Source of the DNA: Amanita rubescens
Taxonomy: Eukaryota > Basidiomycota > Agaricomycetes > Agaricales > Amanitaceae
Reading direction: 5' to 3'
Length of the DNA stretch: 44,808 nucleotides
Assembly: GCA_015039365.1 (NCBI GenBank)
Contig: WION01000431.1
Location: 1 to 44,808 of the forward strand
Below the pieces are notes generated by a model that saw only the letters and a list, made by a program, of their open reading frames with translations, was not told the DNA's origin and searched no databases. Positions within the stretch are counted from its first letter, which is position 1; each line of letters begins with the position of its first letter. The position numbers and the translations under genes are program-made. Shown one piece after another: positions 1 through 11,147 of this stretch.

Positions 1-140
1 TCCAGCTCAAGGGCTGAGTTTAGTTGAGGGGTGGTCTAGCGCAGCTTCATAGTACGAGTGGATGAGGCTGTTACACATGGTCGTGAAACCCGTGAGTCTG
101 AATCAACATCCCGGACAACCAACGAGCAGCTTCGATACAG
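1..140. repeat. Dispersed repeat R1, copy 1 (cut by window edge)
   Basis: This stretch is repeated with many substitutions and small indels at about 1977-2122, and partly at 1678-1765. Shared blocks include ACACATGG followed by CGT.AAACCCGTGAGTC, AATCAACATCC and GAGCAGCTTCGATACAGG. It lies just upstream of the promoter of the first secreted-protein gene. Its first ~20 bases match the segment at 1977-1996 that is recognisable as a decayed piece of the PPS1 phosphatase 3' end. The repeat was therefore probably created by duplication of a block spanning the phosphatase end and the secreted-protein gene. The copy may extend beyond the window start. Confidence 0.75.
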
Positions 141-271
141 GCCTCCGCCTTGCGTCGCCCAACAGATGGGAACGTCTGATATATGCCCCTGGCATCATTG
201 CTTAGCACTGTTTTCTTGTTTCCCCCCATCATCCCCCCATCATCATGTAGGTATGTGCTGAGCGAAAAACG

Positions 272-278
272 TATAAAT
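272..278 (+). promoter_or_regulatory. TATA box of first secreted-protein gene
   Basis: TATAAAT lies about 120 bases upstream of the ATG at 397. The paralogue has the same element at 3176-3182 in the same context (TATAAAT.TGCGTT.GATTCCC). Conservation inside otherwise diverged flanks supports a real core promoter. Confidence 0.6.
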
Positions 279-396
279 CTGCGTTTGATTCCCCCCAAAC
301 CCCAGAGCTGGTCTCCGTTTCCTCCTGAACCCCATTGTCTACCTTGCAAGTTATTCTCTCCACCATTTTAACTAACGCCGTCTCTTGGGGATATTC

Positions 397-1444
397 ATGT
401 TGTCCTTTTACGCGTTACTTTTCCTCCTATTTAGCACTTCTTCGGTAGCGGTCCCTACTGGGGGTCACGTTGCCACAGGGACCAATCCCCATATCTCATT
501 GCCTGCCAATAATGCTGCTGACGGCTACTGGGTCCTCAAAAAACCAAGTGTAAGCGCAATACATGTTTTTATGCGAGTTTACGAGTGTCTCACTCATACG
601 GCAGCGTGAACACTATTTCTATGACACGGTTTTGAAAATTGAACACGAAGAACTTAGTACTTTCGAACTTAACAAGGATTTCAAGATAGTTCCCGAATCT
701 AAGCGTGTCGTTGAGGGTCACGACAAGCCGTATTTGGCCGGCGTCTGGCACAAAGTTCCACTTGTCAATAATCTACTGTGTTTGTCCATTTTTTATTTGT
801 CTCATATGGGCGAATTTTATAGCGCGGGAATCCGGCAAGCGACCGTTTCAAAGAGCTCATCTTCTTCGAGCAGGATAATACAATTACGACGAAACTCTCC
901 GCCACGGATGCATCTAAACTTAAGCAGCTACCCTACCCTTCTGGCAGTCACACGCTATCACAGTCATCTCTACCGGCAGCCAATGGCTACTGGGTTCTTG
1001 GTGACGCGATAGAGGTAAGTGACATACTGACTTTACACTGAGTTTGCTCATCATGTCACAGACAGGGCCAGTGGAAACTTGGCGTAAGATTTTGCACATC
1101 GACTCAGGAAGATTCTCTACTTTCGAACTGGATGACAAGTTTAACATCATTGATCGAAAGAATGCGAATGGACCTTTGCCCGGCGACTATTTTCGAATTC
1201 CATTTGTGAGTGGTCCACTGCAACTTGATTGTCGCATAAGTATCTCACATCCCTCGATTCATACAGCAAAAAATGGATCTTTTTTATCGTTTCGCGGTGC
1301 TCAGAGCCAGAGAAGTAAAAGTAGAAGGGAAGGCCCACGCCTTAGTAAGAGTCCAGTATTTGGGTGAATATTTCACTTGCTATCATCCTCATGTCGAGCT
1401 TATTGTCTTTTTCAGATACCGACCCTGGGTCAGACTCTGAGTAG
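397..1444 (+). CDS. Secreted two-repeat protein of unknown function, paralogue 1
   Basis: Not recognised as a known family. The spliced model has six exons: 397-549, 605-763, 823-1014, 1062-1205, 1267-1363, 1416-1444, giving 257 aa in frame. Residues 1-20 (MLSFYALLFLLFSTSSVAVP) form a typical signal peptide with an AVA/P-like cleavage region, so secretion is predicted. The mature protein has two related halves. Each opens with GYWVL, then K-I-L/x, a TFEL.K.F.I segment, and closes with a Trp/Pro-rich P..F/PL motif. The first half starts near residue 44, the second near 161 (NGYWVLGDAIE). Intron positions and phases match those of the paralogue at 3320 except for an extra C-terminal intron. The C-terminus is acidic (DTDPGSDSE). 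Effector-like or extracellular binding roles are possible but not shown. The exon model is well supported by the paralogue; function is unknown. Confidence 0.82.
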
Positions 1445-1540
1445 TAGTCACAATGGCCGATTGTACCGGTAAATACTTCGCATAGAGTAGTTACTTGAAT
1501 CGGCTGTATGTAGCATAATCACTGGCCATTCGAGTCATAG

Positions 1541-1600
1541 TCAACGCCGCTGACACCATTCCCTCATCACCACAACATCACCATCTCAGCCCTGGTCGCC
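1541..1600. repeat. Dispersed repeat R2, copy 1
   Basis: The block reading CAACGCC.CTGACACC..CCCTC.TCACCACAAC (written with mismatches as dots) recurs at about 2864-2925 and continues into CATCTCAGCCC. It lies downstream of the first secreted-protein gene here, and upstream of the second one in the other copy. It is part of the duplication mosaic between the two paralogues. Confidence 0.6.
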
Positions 1601-1677
1601 GCCCTTTATAATTTGTGATGCATCAGCCTAGCCCGCCGTTGTTATCCGTCAGCCTCCTAGCAACCTGCCACCGCCGA

Positions 1678-1765
1678 GACTCGAATCAACATCCCGGATG
1701 ACCAATAAACAGCTTGGGTACATTTCTCAACACATGGGAGGAACACGAGCTTCGTTACAGGTTTG
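1678..1765. repeat. Dispersed repeat R1, partial copy
   Basis: Contains the R1 core (GA.TC.GAATCAACATCCCGGA, CAGCTT, CTTCG.TACAGG) with an insertion of about 35 bases relative to the copies at 1-140 and 1977-2122. Downstream similarity to the 2122-2160 region (TGAA.ATGATT.T.CCA) also continues. Confidence 0.5.
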
Positions 1766-1942
1766 AATGTGAAGATGATTCTCCCATCATCCAATGACAT
1801 TGTTTCGATGCCTGGTGCACGGCATAGTGACGAGTATAGTCATACATATAGTGAATTCGCAACACGGTCACTGTTATTGTCAAAGTACACACATGGATTT
1901 GCTGCAGTCAAAACATTCCGTATCAGCCATTTCGCAACCTTG

Positions 1943-2122
1943 GTCACTTCAGTACCCTCTTTGGCGAAGTACAGCCAGCTCAAAGGCCGAGTTTAGTTGG
2001 GGGGGTCTAGCGCAGCTTCATACTTGCAAGTGGATGATGCCGTTACACATGGCCGTAAAACCCGTGAGTCTGAATCAACATCCTGGACATTGGACGACCA
2101 ACGAGCAGCTTCGATACAGGGG
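1943..2122. repeat. Relic of PPS1 3' end fused to R1 copy
   Basis: Bases 1943-1996 read on the minus strand encode a degraded TR.L.W.Y.AKE pattern. It lines up with the last coding exon of the phosphatase at 4924-9210 (RTLNWPYLAKEVHALN). From 1977 the sequence matches window bases 1-140. No intact reading frame remains. This shows that a phosphatase-terminus fragment was carried along in the duplications that made the secreted-protein pair. Confidence 0.6.
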
Positions 2123-2243
2123 GACAGGATTGGACGTGAACATGATTTTTCCCACCATCGCTACTTCGAATCTCGACGCTTGACGCCCTGCTACTGCTAT
2201 GATCATAGGAGTTCGATGCAAGTAGGAATGCCTGAAATGCACT

Positions 2244-2365
2244 TGACGAAGGTATTTCTCATTGAACGCCCGGCCAGTTCAAAGTCCGCACAAGGGCCTT
2301 AGGCTTCGATCTTCAGCGCTGTCAGCGCTCCAGCTTTCGCTCGTCGCTAGCTTGATCACAGAGAC
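2244..2365 (-). pseudogene. Truncated copy of the PPS1 phosphatase 3' exon
   Basis: On the plus strand, ACGAAGGTATTTCTCATTGA matches the stop-proximal exon of the intact phosphatase at 4926-4945. The match continues with GGCCAGTTCAAAGTCCGC.CAAGGGCC (4974-5000). An internal deletion of about 23 bases, relative to the intact gene, removes the segment for YLAKEVH. Weaker similarity (CTTTCGCTCGTCGC, AGCTTGATC) continues to about 2365. The deletion breaks the frame, so this is a non-functional fragment. Its nearest relative is 2.7 kb away on the same strand. A further, less certain fragment may lie at 2690-2860. Confidence 0.7.
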
Positions 2366-2863
2366 CCGTCAAAACCACACCATCGAATGAGTAGGCCACA
2401 CTATTGGCAGTTATGCAGAGTACGTTGTCGTCTTCGATGATCATCTCGCAGTCTTCAGTTGCCGATTCTTCCAGCATGTCAGAAGGTAGTTCGGTCGTTT
2501 CCCTCTAACGCTCCAAGTTACAACATTCAGAAATTGAACACAAGAGCCACGCAGGTCGAACATTTTGTGATGGCTGGCAAGTCAACCGTGTATTAATAAC
2601 AAGACACTAAGCGGCGGTCGCTTTTCAAATTATTACTCATCAGCCGAGCGTTGCGCATACAGATGCGATGCGGGAGATACTACTCCATGTCCAGCTTTCT
2701 ACATGCGACGTTGTCTTCACTGAGGAGGCGTATTGCTTGACGCGGAAGCGCACGCAGTGGGGCATCGGGAAACACCGGATCAGCTATTTGCCACCGCGCT
2801 AAACTGCGAAGCGATCGCGACTGCACGAAACTTGGCCTACTTAGTTCCTGTTGATGCATCATG

Positions 2864-2925
2864 CATCAACGCCTCTGACACCCTCCCCTCGTCACCACAA
2901 CGTCGCCATCTCAGCCCAGTTATAG
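2864..2925. repeat. Dispersed repeat R2, copy 2
   Basis: Partner of 1541-1600: CAACGCCTCTGACACCCTCC followed by TCACCACAACGTCGCCATCT. It lies about 400 bases upstream of the second secreted-protein gene. Confidence 0.6.
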
Positions 2926-3175
2926 GACAGCGGGCCAGGCGTGCTCAAAAGTCGCGCCAAACAATTTACCCCCGCTTCACTGCACGTCGCTGCCCCAGAA
3001 CGTCTGGGAACGAGACTACCGCACATTCATACACAATCGATGGGGACGCCTTCGAATCGCGATCGCTCATGCAAATGCATATTGATCCGAGGTTGCCCCT
3101 GGTTGCCCTCCGCTGCTTAGCGTGGCCTCCCTGTTTCCTCGCCATCATGCACACGTGCTATGCAACTCGAAATTG

Positions 3176-3182
3176 TATAAAT
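3176..3182 (+). promoter_or_regulatory. TATA box of second secreted-protein gene
   Basis: TATAAAT lies 138 bases upstream of the ATG at 3320 and is conserved in sequence and context with 272-278. Confidence 0.6.
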
Positions 3183-3319
3183 TTGCGTTGATTCCCTTGC
3201 ACCTCAGAGCCGGTCTCTATTCCTTCTAAAATACTGTTGTCTACCTTTAGAGTGATTCTCTGTAAGTCCCCATGCATCTCTCCCATCGACAAACTAACGC
3301 TTCCCCCTTAAGGATATCC

Positions 3320-4251
3320 ATGTTGTTCTTTTACGCGTTACTCTTCTTCCTATTCGGCAGTTCTGTGGTAGCGGTCTCTAATCCTTTTGCCGGATACTGG
3401 GTCCTCAAGGAATTAAACGTAAGCGAGTTATACTCTTATACCCGAGTTTGCGAGTGTCATACTCATGTGACAGAGTGAAAACAAACAATTGGCTGGCAAG
3501 GTTTTACAAATTGGAACAAAAGGAGAATATTACTTTCTGGAACTTGATAAGAACTTCAAGACAGATTCCAAGAAACTGGTCGAGCCTCACGAAATGTCGT
3601 CTTTGGTCGACACTGTCTGGCAACCAATTCCAACTGTCAGTCATTCACTGCACCTTTTAGTTGTCTCATGTTGGAGACTTTTCTAGGATGTCAATGGGGA
3701 TGGCATTCGGTTCCTGGATCTCGTCTTTCGCATGACTGATCCCGAGCGTAACAAAATTTCTCCGGATCTCGTCGAGACACAAGCCTCAAGGTTTACGACG
3801 CTACCTGGCAATAGTGATTGTTCAAACAGTCTAAGTACAATTAATGATAAAAGAGCAGACGGTTACTGGGTTATTGGCGATGCGCCAATGGTAAGCAGGA
3901 CGTACTTTTAAAAGTAACTTTGCTCATTTCATGTCACAGACTGCTGTGTCAGCGGCAAGTTGGCGTAAGATTTTGCGCGTCAAAAATAAAAGATTCACTA
4001 CTTTCAAACTCGATAAAGAGTTTAAAATCATTCCGAGTTCTTCAGAAGAAGTGAAAATGCCTTCGCCTGGCGACTATTTTCCAATTCCATTTGTCAGTGA
4101 TTCACTGTAACTCAACTGTCATTCAAGTATCTCACATACTCGATTTTTACAGATCGGAATGGAATCGCGTTGGCATCGTCTCCTTATGCTCAAAGTTAGA
4201 CAAACGCCCGATAGCAGATTCGCTATTGGAGTCAAACATCCATCAGATTGA
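3320..4251 (+). CDS. Secreted two-repeat protein of unknown function, paralogue 2
   Basis: Not recognised. Five exons, 3320-3418, 3474-3635, 3687-3890, 3940-4092 and 4153-4251, give 238 aa. All introns are GT-AG (50-60 nt), and all five exons have lengths divisible by three (phase 0). The start at 3320 is preferred to an in-frame ATG at 3272 because the N-terminus from 3320 is a clean signal peptide (MLFFYALLFFLFGSSVVAVS). Two homologous halves begin at GYWVLKELN (about residue 25) and GYWVIGDAPM (about 145). Each continues with K-I/V-L, a F.ELDK.FK segment, and ends in P-I-P or PGDYFPIPF. Like its paralogue it should be extracellular. The predicted protein has few cysteines, which is unlike many small disulfide-rich effectors. 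Paralogue conservation of exon boundaries strongly supports the model. Confidence 0.85.
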
Positions 4252-4923
4252 TGTTCCACTTGCCATCATCCTCTGGTCGAGCATTTTAACCCTCAGTTGA
4301 AATTCCTGTAGGCGAGAGCGTCCATTCTTGTAGATAAATTGTGGCAAACCCTTGTACAGCAATGATCCCCACATTGTGAACTAGCTATATTTGTTTTATT
4401 GGTATAGTCCCTCGCGATCACCTAAGTGCCTACTGCTGTACGGCAAAAAACCGTAAATTCAGGTATGCTTCCATGACATTCACGAGATTCCTATGATTCG
4501 GGGTGATAACCTGGGCCGGCTCAGGATCTCTTATGCTCGTCGATAATACTTGACTTATAAATAGCCATATAATCATCATTTGCTACAACACCAAGTGCAA
4601 CATTCAACGACAGCAAGGCCACTACTAACGAAGGCAAAACATGAGTTAAGAACATATTGAGATGCATATGCGACCTGGAAAACGCAATCGACAATGTAAT
4701 GATCAAGGGAGCAGTGGGTGGGGATGGGGGATCGGGTAATCTGGGGGGGATCTAGCATACAACCAAGAATAATACAGACGAACAAATAACAAATGATGAA
4801 CATGCGCGTTCGAGGGGGTTAAAGCAATAATAAGTTGATATCAAACCAAGGAGGGTAAACGAGTCTAGTGAACGTACGGCAAGACGGAAAGAAAGGGAGT
4901 TCCATAGAAGGGAGGGAACGCAC
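4252..4923. other. Convergent intergenic region
   Basis: Holds the 3' flanks of the plus-strand secreted-protein gene and the minus-strand phosphatase. Only short random open frames are visible. A G-rich tract (GGTGGGGATGGGGGATCGGG, near 4717-4736) followed by GGGGGGG (4743) is the only compositional oddity. Confidence 0.5.
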
Positions 4924-7900
4924 TCAACGAAGGTATTTCTCATTGAGCGCGTGAACCTCCTTGGCGAGGTATGGCCAGTTCAAAGTCCGCGCAAGGGCCC
5001 TCTTCAACTTTTGCTCATCGCCGTGCGCACGTTCCTTGGCAAGCTTGATCTCCCATCCGCATAGGTTATAAAGTAGCCTCATGTTGGGCTGTATCAAAAC
5101 GGAGAGCCGTCGCGACCGCACGATCAGATAAGCATCCACCAACGAGATGCTTAAATGTTTCATGACGTATGCAATCTATTCCGGGTTTCTTATCAGATAT
5201 GGGTTTCTATAACATGGCATAATGAACTCACAGTGACCGTCGCACTTCTTGATACGCCAACGCGACAGTGGACCAACACCTTTCCGCCCTCTTGACGGGC
5301 TTTATCAATCCAGTCACATATTGGCCCTAATTGAGGCTCGAGGGTATCAATACCATCATCACAGACGCCCTTGATATCGAGGACCTTGATCCTACCCTCC
5401 CGCTCCTCCATCCAAAGGGACCCATGTCCCCCCGGACCTCTCCCGGTAGCATGATGCACGCCTGGACCGGAACGACCCTGTCCCGCACCCGCATGCGATG
5501 GTGGCACGAGCGCACACTCGCCCACCGACACGACATGCGTAATACCCAACGCATGTAGCATATACGCGTTTAAAGCATGATTTCTGCCACGTTTTCAATT
5601 AACCTTTCCCCGCATCAACGATCAAAGCATGGATCACACTCACAAATTACCAAGGTATAAGAAGGGTAACACGCGACTGGGGAAGCTTCCATCAAATCGA
5701 GGGTCACTGAACCAGGATTGGTGATCTCCAATCAGGCTCGGCAACCAAGGACTCGTGTTTGCTCTTGGCCGCCCCTTTCTTGACGTACGCGAACCTTCTT
5801 CGGCCGGGACGGAGCTCGATATTGGGCTAGAATGCAGCGCACCCATGTACATTGGTAGAAGACCCGTGGATTCGCCCGCGCTACGACTGGCTTCGATAGA
5901 AGTCGCGTGGTGATACTGTTGCAGCGGAGATTGTCCAAATGATACAGATTTGGCAGCCGCCCGTCCTCCGTGATGCTGTGTAGACGTGCCGGTGGCATAT
6001 CTAATGCCAGCCGCAGCCATATCGCTCATGCTCCACCCCACGCCCCATCCATGCGTTCCACCATTCGCCAGCCACCTTTCGTGCTCTACCTCTGGCCTCC
6101 TTTGCATCTGTTCTCGATCTCTGTCGTCCCGAAATCGGTTTTCAACTCTCTTCAGTAAACCGAGATCACTTTGATACACGAAGAAACTTCTCCGTTTGAC
6201 CGTCTGCAGCTCGAGGTAAACCTCAGGCAAAGAAAGCCCGCGCGCAGCCATGAGCAAGCACAACGCCAAGACAGACGACTCCGTATACCCATCTGCCGAG
6301 TAGATGAGCACCTTTAGCGGGCGCGACCTCAAATCCTGAGGTTGATTCGTGGAATACGCAGAGGGAGGGTGAACGGTCGTAAATGAACGGGTGCGAACAG
6401 CAGAGGCAAGACCTGAAAACATGGACGAGCTAGCAGAAGACCACCGACGTCCCGAAGGACTCGTTGACGTTGCACCCTGCTTGGGAGATGGTGGCGCCGC
6501 GTTCGATTCATAGAGGCAAACGGTACGTGGCGTCTCAAGAGGTCTAACACACTTTTCTAGGAATTTGATAAGCGGTATGAGAGCGGCCATGGTAGTTTGG
6601 GTATTAGATGGAGAACTTGGACAAGGCAAGTGCACTACGGCAGCGGCGTTTGGAGGAGGTCGAGGAGGCAGTGCAAATTCACCCTGATCTTCATTACTGG
6701 ATGGCGTCGCGATCATCAGGAGTGATGTAGCATGCAAGACGAACCACTCACTTTTTCTTCTCTAGCTTACTTTTACACCGTTCCGCCCACAGCTTGTCCA
6801 ACATGGCCAAATGTTCTTCGGCCGCTCTGAGATGAGCAGCACCAGGAAACGGCGCAAGATCGTGACATTCGATACAAATGTCATATCCGTGGCCAAACTG
6901 GGGATCGTTACTTGACTGATAGAAGAACGGATCCTCTTCTTTATCCTCTGAATCCAATTCAACCTCGTCAGGGGGCGTCGCTCCATCATGCACGGCAACT
7001 GGATCTACGTTCGCCTGGGGTACATGGGCTAACCGAACCGGCTGCTCAACAACAAGCGGCACGTCGTTCGCATTCCCAAGAAACACTTGGCCAACGAGAG
7101 GATCCCAATGATCCGCCAACCTGGTCCCAGACAAGTCGCGCGCAGGATCGTCCTCAAAATCCTCGCCATCCGGGAACAAACTGATAATCTCCGACGCCCG
7201 CGTCAAATCACGCATCTCATCCTTCTCACGCTGCGCAAAATCGACCGTGTTTGGAACGTCGTCATTCTCCAAGTCGTCCGTCGGCTTTACAGGCCCAGAC
7301 GAGGTATCAACGTCCATTTCCATATCGAGGTCCATACCCATATCGCCGGTCTGCGATGACGTGTCACGTACAGGGGCGCCAAAATCCGTACTATTGCCTT
7401 GTTCAATGACGTGGCCATCGCTGCGATCTGTATGGGCACCACCGCCTAGACGTATATGCCCGGACCGGGCTTCCCACCCTGCGCTAGCGCTCGATTCAGG
7501 ATTGATGGCAACCCTCATAACGAGATGAGGCATTTCTCTCCGCATCTCTTCCTCATTCGCGGAGAGCACAAAGACGTTATAATGGAGGAAATCCTTTTCG
7601 AGCTCTGCTTCTATCCGTGCAGCCGCGTCCGAGGCGGGGGCTTGACCTGCGGGGCCTCCATCAATGGAAGTAGCCATCGATTCTTCGCCATAGAAGGAAG
7701 GTAGAGTGCGCAATTCTGGCCGTTGCAAAGCCATCCGCGCAGCGACGTGTTTTTGAATCCGCTCCTTCCGTTTCCGTTCTATCGCAGACCTAAACCGTTC
7801 AGCAAGAGCGAGGGCGCGCTTGGTCGGACCCTTTGGCGAATACACAACGATATCGCACAGTGTTGCGTAGATTGGCTGTTTACAATAAATTTCGTCAACA

Positions 7901-9210
7901 ACGCGCTTCGTTTTGGAACGAATCAGGGAGACGAGTGATCATCCCAGAGCACACGAGTAACACAGGTCGAACGTGTGGTTGACATGACGGAAGGGAACAC
8001 GTCATCGCATATGCTAGGATATGTTCCGCTTCTGAGAGCACAGATGTTGAGAGCAGCTACTCACCACTTGTATGCCGAAATTACGCAAGGATATCCCATC
8101 CGGAACTCGAGCAGGAACGAATTCCCATTCGCCCTCGCTCTCTGAATCCGAATCGTCTCTTCTTTCGGATCGCGACTTCCGGTCGCGAGACTTTGTTTCT
8201 ACTCTTCTTAAAAGTTCCTTGGGCCTAAAAGTTGACGTGAGTAGTGGTGGTGAGAAGGTGGGATTAGGTTTAGTCCTGTGGGATGGGGCGTCTGGATGAG
8301 ATGGGGGCTGTGTAACTTCAGTTGTCCCATCTGATGGTGTCGAAGGCTCGGATCTCGGTTGTGAGGGTAAAGAATTAGCAGGACTGCGCATATACCGAAG
8401 TCAAATTCAGGATAACGCGCATATAGCCAGCAATACGCACATCTCAGATTGAGGTGAGCAGTCTACAGAGGTCACGGAAGTTGTGGCCGAAGGTGCAAAG
8501 TAACTGGCGCCACTGACACTGCTGCTGGTGGAAGACGTACAGCTATCACTTTCTGTGGTCATGCTTGGCGTTGAGATGGAAATGGGCTGGGGGAATGTTA
8601 GGCCGGAGGTTTTGATTGTCGGTCGATGCTGGATAGGATGCATATGCTTGCCTTCGGACAAGGGAATAGTCATAGACTCGCCCTCTTCATGAACGGGGTC
8701 ATCGAGAGGCATCTCGTTGGTAGATACGACGACGGGCGTATCCCTGTCTTGCATATCAGATATATCCTCGTCCGGTATCTCCTCGTCATCAAAGCTGGAT
8801 GAAGTTTCGCTGTATTCCTCGCTCTCATTTTCGCTATCACTCTCGCTGGGAGGACGGCGCCTAAGAACGCACAGCGCAGCTTCATTCCCATCTTGTTGTA
8901 GATCCTCTTCACAGACGACCCAAGCAAGACCGCGGTACTTGGGAACTTTGGCCGCGTAATTGACATTGACAGTTGTTGGACTTCCATATGACTTTGTAGG
9001 TGAGCCTATGGCACTGGAATGGAAAAAAGCGTTTTGAGCATGGTTATCACCTTCTAAACCATGGAGGAAAGGGAAGAGGACGTTGTCTGGGGGATGGGAA
9101 AGAGTGTGATGAAGATGCAAGTCGGCAAAGTCCTTGGCTGAGAGAAGACGAGTGTGAGATGACTTTGGTTGAGAATCGAGACGGAATGAGTCCTGGTGAC
9201 CAGGTAACAT
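4924..9210 (-). CDS. pps1: PPS1-type dual-specificity protein phosphatase
   Basis: Large dual-specificity phosphatase expected to dephosphorylate Ser/Thr/Tyr residues. The yeast relative Pps1 acts in cell-cycle/DNA-replication control. Six exons (9210-8441, 8383-8065, 7875-6752, 6696-5644, 5583-5232, 5175-4924) join in frame to 1289 aa. Introns are 55-60 nt, except one of 189 nt. The C-terminal domain holds the signature HCRVGVSRSAT (catalytic Cys, P-loop Arg), preceded by an acidic loop (DIKGVCDDGIDTLEPQL). It is followed by the family's typical C-terminus (SLVDAYLIVRSRRLSVLIQP, LNEKYLR). The N-terminal region carries RLLSAKDFADLHLHHTLSHP, IYATLCDIVVYSPKGP and an acidic, Ser-rich linker. ATG 9210 is used because upstream in-frame starts are not ATG. 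The protein is longer than the ~800-aa yeast one because of low-complexity linkers. All core residues are intact. Confidence 0.9.
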
Positions 9211-11147
9211 TGAGGGCGAGAGAGAGTTAAGTTGTCTCAAAAAGTGGTCATTTGTATACAACTAGGGGCTTAGTGGGACAAGTTCTGCTTCCCTGCCTTT
9301 CTCACACTGCCTCGTTGGCATCGGCCCCTTTTCTGCCGAGACTTGAATTTCTTTTCCTTACCCCAGCTGACCTCAAGTTTTGTTGCTCTATCACTCCTGC
9401 CCGTTGCTCTCCGAGCTTGCGCTCATCCCCGCTCAACTCAAGTCTACAACTACACTTCCGATCGTGTGCTCTAAATTTATCCGACGCCGCTTTATCTCCA
9501 TCACTACAAGCTCCACTTCTTCCTCCACTTTACATATCATCATTTCGTCGGTTACCGTACCTACCTTGCTCGTCTGCTAGTATTCCGTCCCTCTCAGGTC
9601 CCCACTTGATACCCCATCTCCATCAATATCGTAACGACCCTTCTCAACTCAAACTTCCTCCACACTACCGGCACCTACCTTCCATATTCGGCTTATCCCC
9701 TGTCTAATCCATTTGGTACCGCTTGTCTTAGTCTCTTGTGGCTGAAACATTTCCTTGATCAAGCCGAGCATTGTACAACTCTACTCCCTTCCGTCAACGT
9801 CAAACCCGAGCTTGCTCCAAATACGCGGAACGTTTATCGCCCCACATCCGCCGGCACCAACACCAAATGCTGAGCCATACCTGTTGCACCCCTGGTACTA
9901 CGTTGAATATAGCCACCATCAACCAGTCACCGATCAATCCAACGGGCTTCCCACGGCTGTACAATAAGCTCGGGCTATCCTCACGATGTGTGATACATAA
10001 CAGTCGAAATTAACGCACATTAAGAACGCACAATCTCCGTCTGTAGGGAAATCAAAAGGTCTCATGAACATTAGATTGGAGTAGTATAACGGAATCAAAG
10101 AAGTGTGCGAATAACTGACGTCGAAACGAGCCGCGAATAGTCTCGGCTCCACGTCACAAGACTCTATGTACACCGCATTCATGCCAAAAGAGCAGCCAAC
10201 CATAAACCCGGTTGCCGTCATGCGACGAAAATAGCACCGCTGACTGCTGTCAATTATCTGATCATCTGGCCTTCCACCAGTCCATTTTTAGCCGATACTA
10301 TGATGATAATCCCTCCGGAGAAAACGGACGGAGCAACGGATTAGAATGCAAATAGCGCCGCGGGATCCTCGTCACACACATACAAGTCCCTTTCTCCACT
10401 CCACTGGAGTGAGAGGGTCGTCCCAGCTGGAAGACAATCACAGTTCACCTACTAGAGCTGACAGGAACCCAACAATCATTCCCGCTGAACGCCGTGCGTC
10501 TAGCGATATATACCCCCCCGAAGATCACCGGAAAAGAAGTAGCTCATGAAGGCTGCGCCGCTGCGGCTACAATGACCTCATGCTTTGTCTGCCAGACACC
10601 ATTGTTTACGTTGTATTGCAAGCCTATCTCAACGCTTACAAGAGACCATCTTCTGGGACTGATCCTGATCGCATCCTCCCAGCATGCTACCTAATGACCT
10701 CTCTGATCCGACTCCATATGTGCGTCCTCCTTATGCTTTTCTCAGACATCGACATAAAAGACTCGTTTCAGTCTTCCTTTCTCTCTAGGGTTTTATGCTT
10801 TAAGCTCTGATAGACTGATAGACCTATCTTAGTATCTAGGTGGCGGACTCTGAAAGATAAGATAGGCGTCGGTTAACGACGACAAACTGCCGACTGCGTC
10901 GCATTGATGATCCCTTTTCCCTCGACGGGCCATCATCCCCCTCGAGACCATTCAAACAGCTTGGCATCAATCAGGGTTATCTCGCCAACCAGCCAGGCAC
11001 TTCACGAACAATATGCACCCCTTCACTACTATTCGCTAAGTCAAGCGGTAATGTATTCGACTCTATATATTAAACTGTATATGATACAAAAATGGCAATT
11101 AATGGGTACAGAAGTGATGATAAGAGAAATTGGAAGAATGTGGCGTT
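9211..11147. other. Intergenic region, no confident gene
   Basis: The phosphatase promoter should be in the first few hundred bases. 9290-9700 is markedly pyrimidine-rich on the plus strand. It carries a 150-codon open frame (9252-9707) with no ATG start and low-complexity Ser/Leu/Pro content, which I read as non-coding. A plus-strand open frame at 9755-9967 has a more protein-like composition but no partner exons. Nothing recognisable was found between 10000 and 11147. Confidence 0.4.

Noticed and set aside
2690..2860. Another phosphatase fragment between the secreted-protein genes
   Set aside because: Only a short block (CGATCGCGACTGCACG versus CCGTCGCGACCGCACG) matches convincingly; not enough to call a separate feature.
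6912..7528. Several plus-strand frames of 80-93 codons over the phosphatase
   Set aside because: Antisense shadows of the large intact phosphatase exon.
9252..9707. 150-codon plus-strand open frame upstream of the phosphatase
   Set aside because: Starts without ATG, is low-complexity Ser/Leu/Pro because the DNA is pyrimidine-rich, and has no motif or partner exons.
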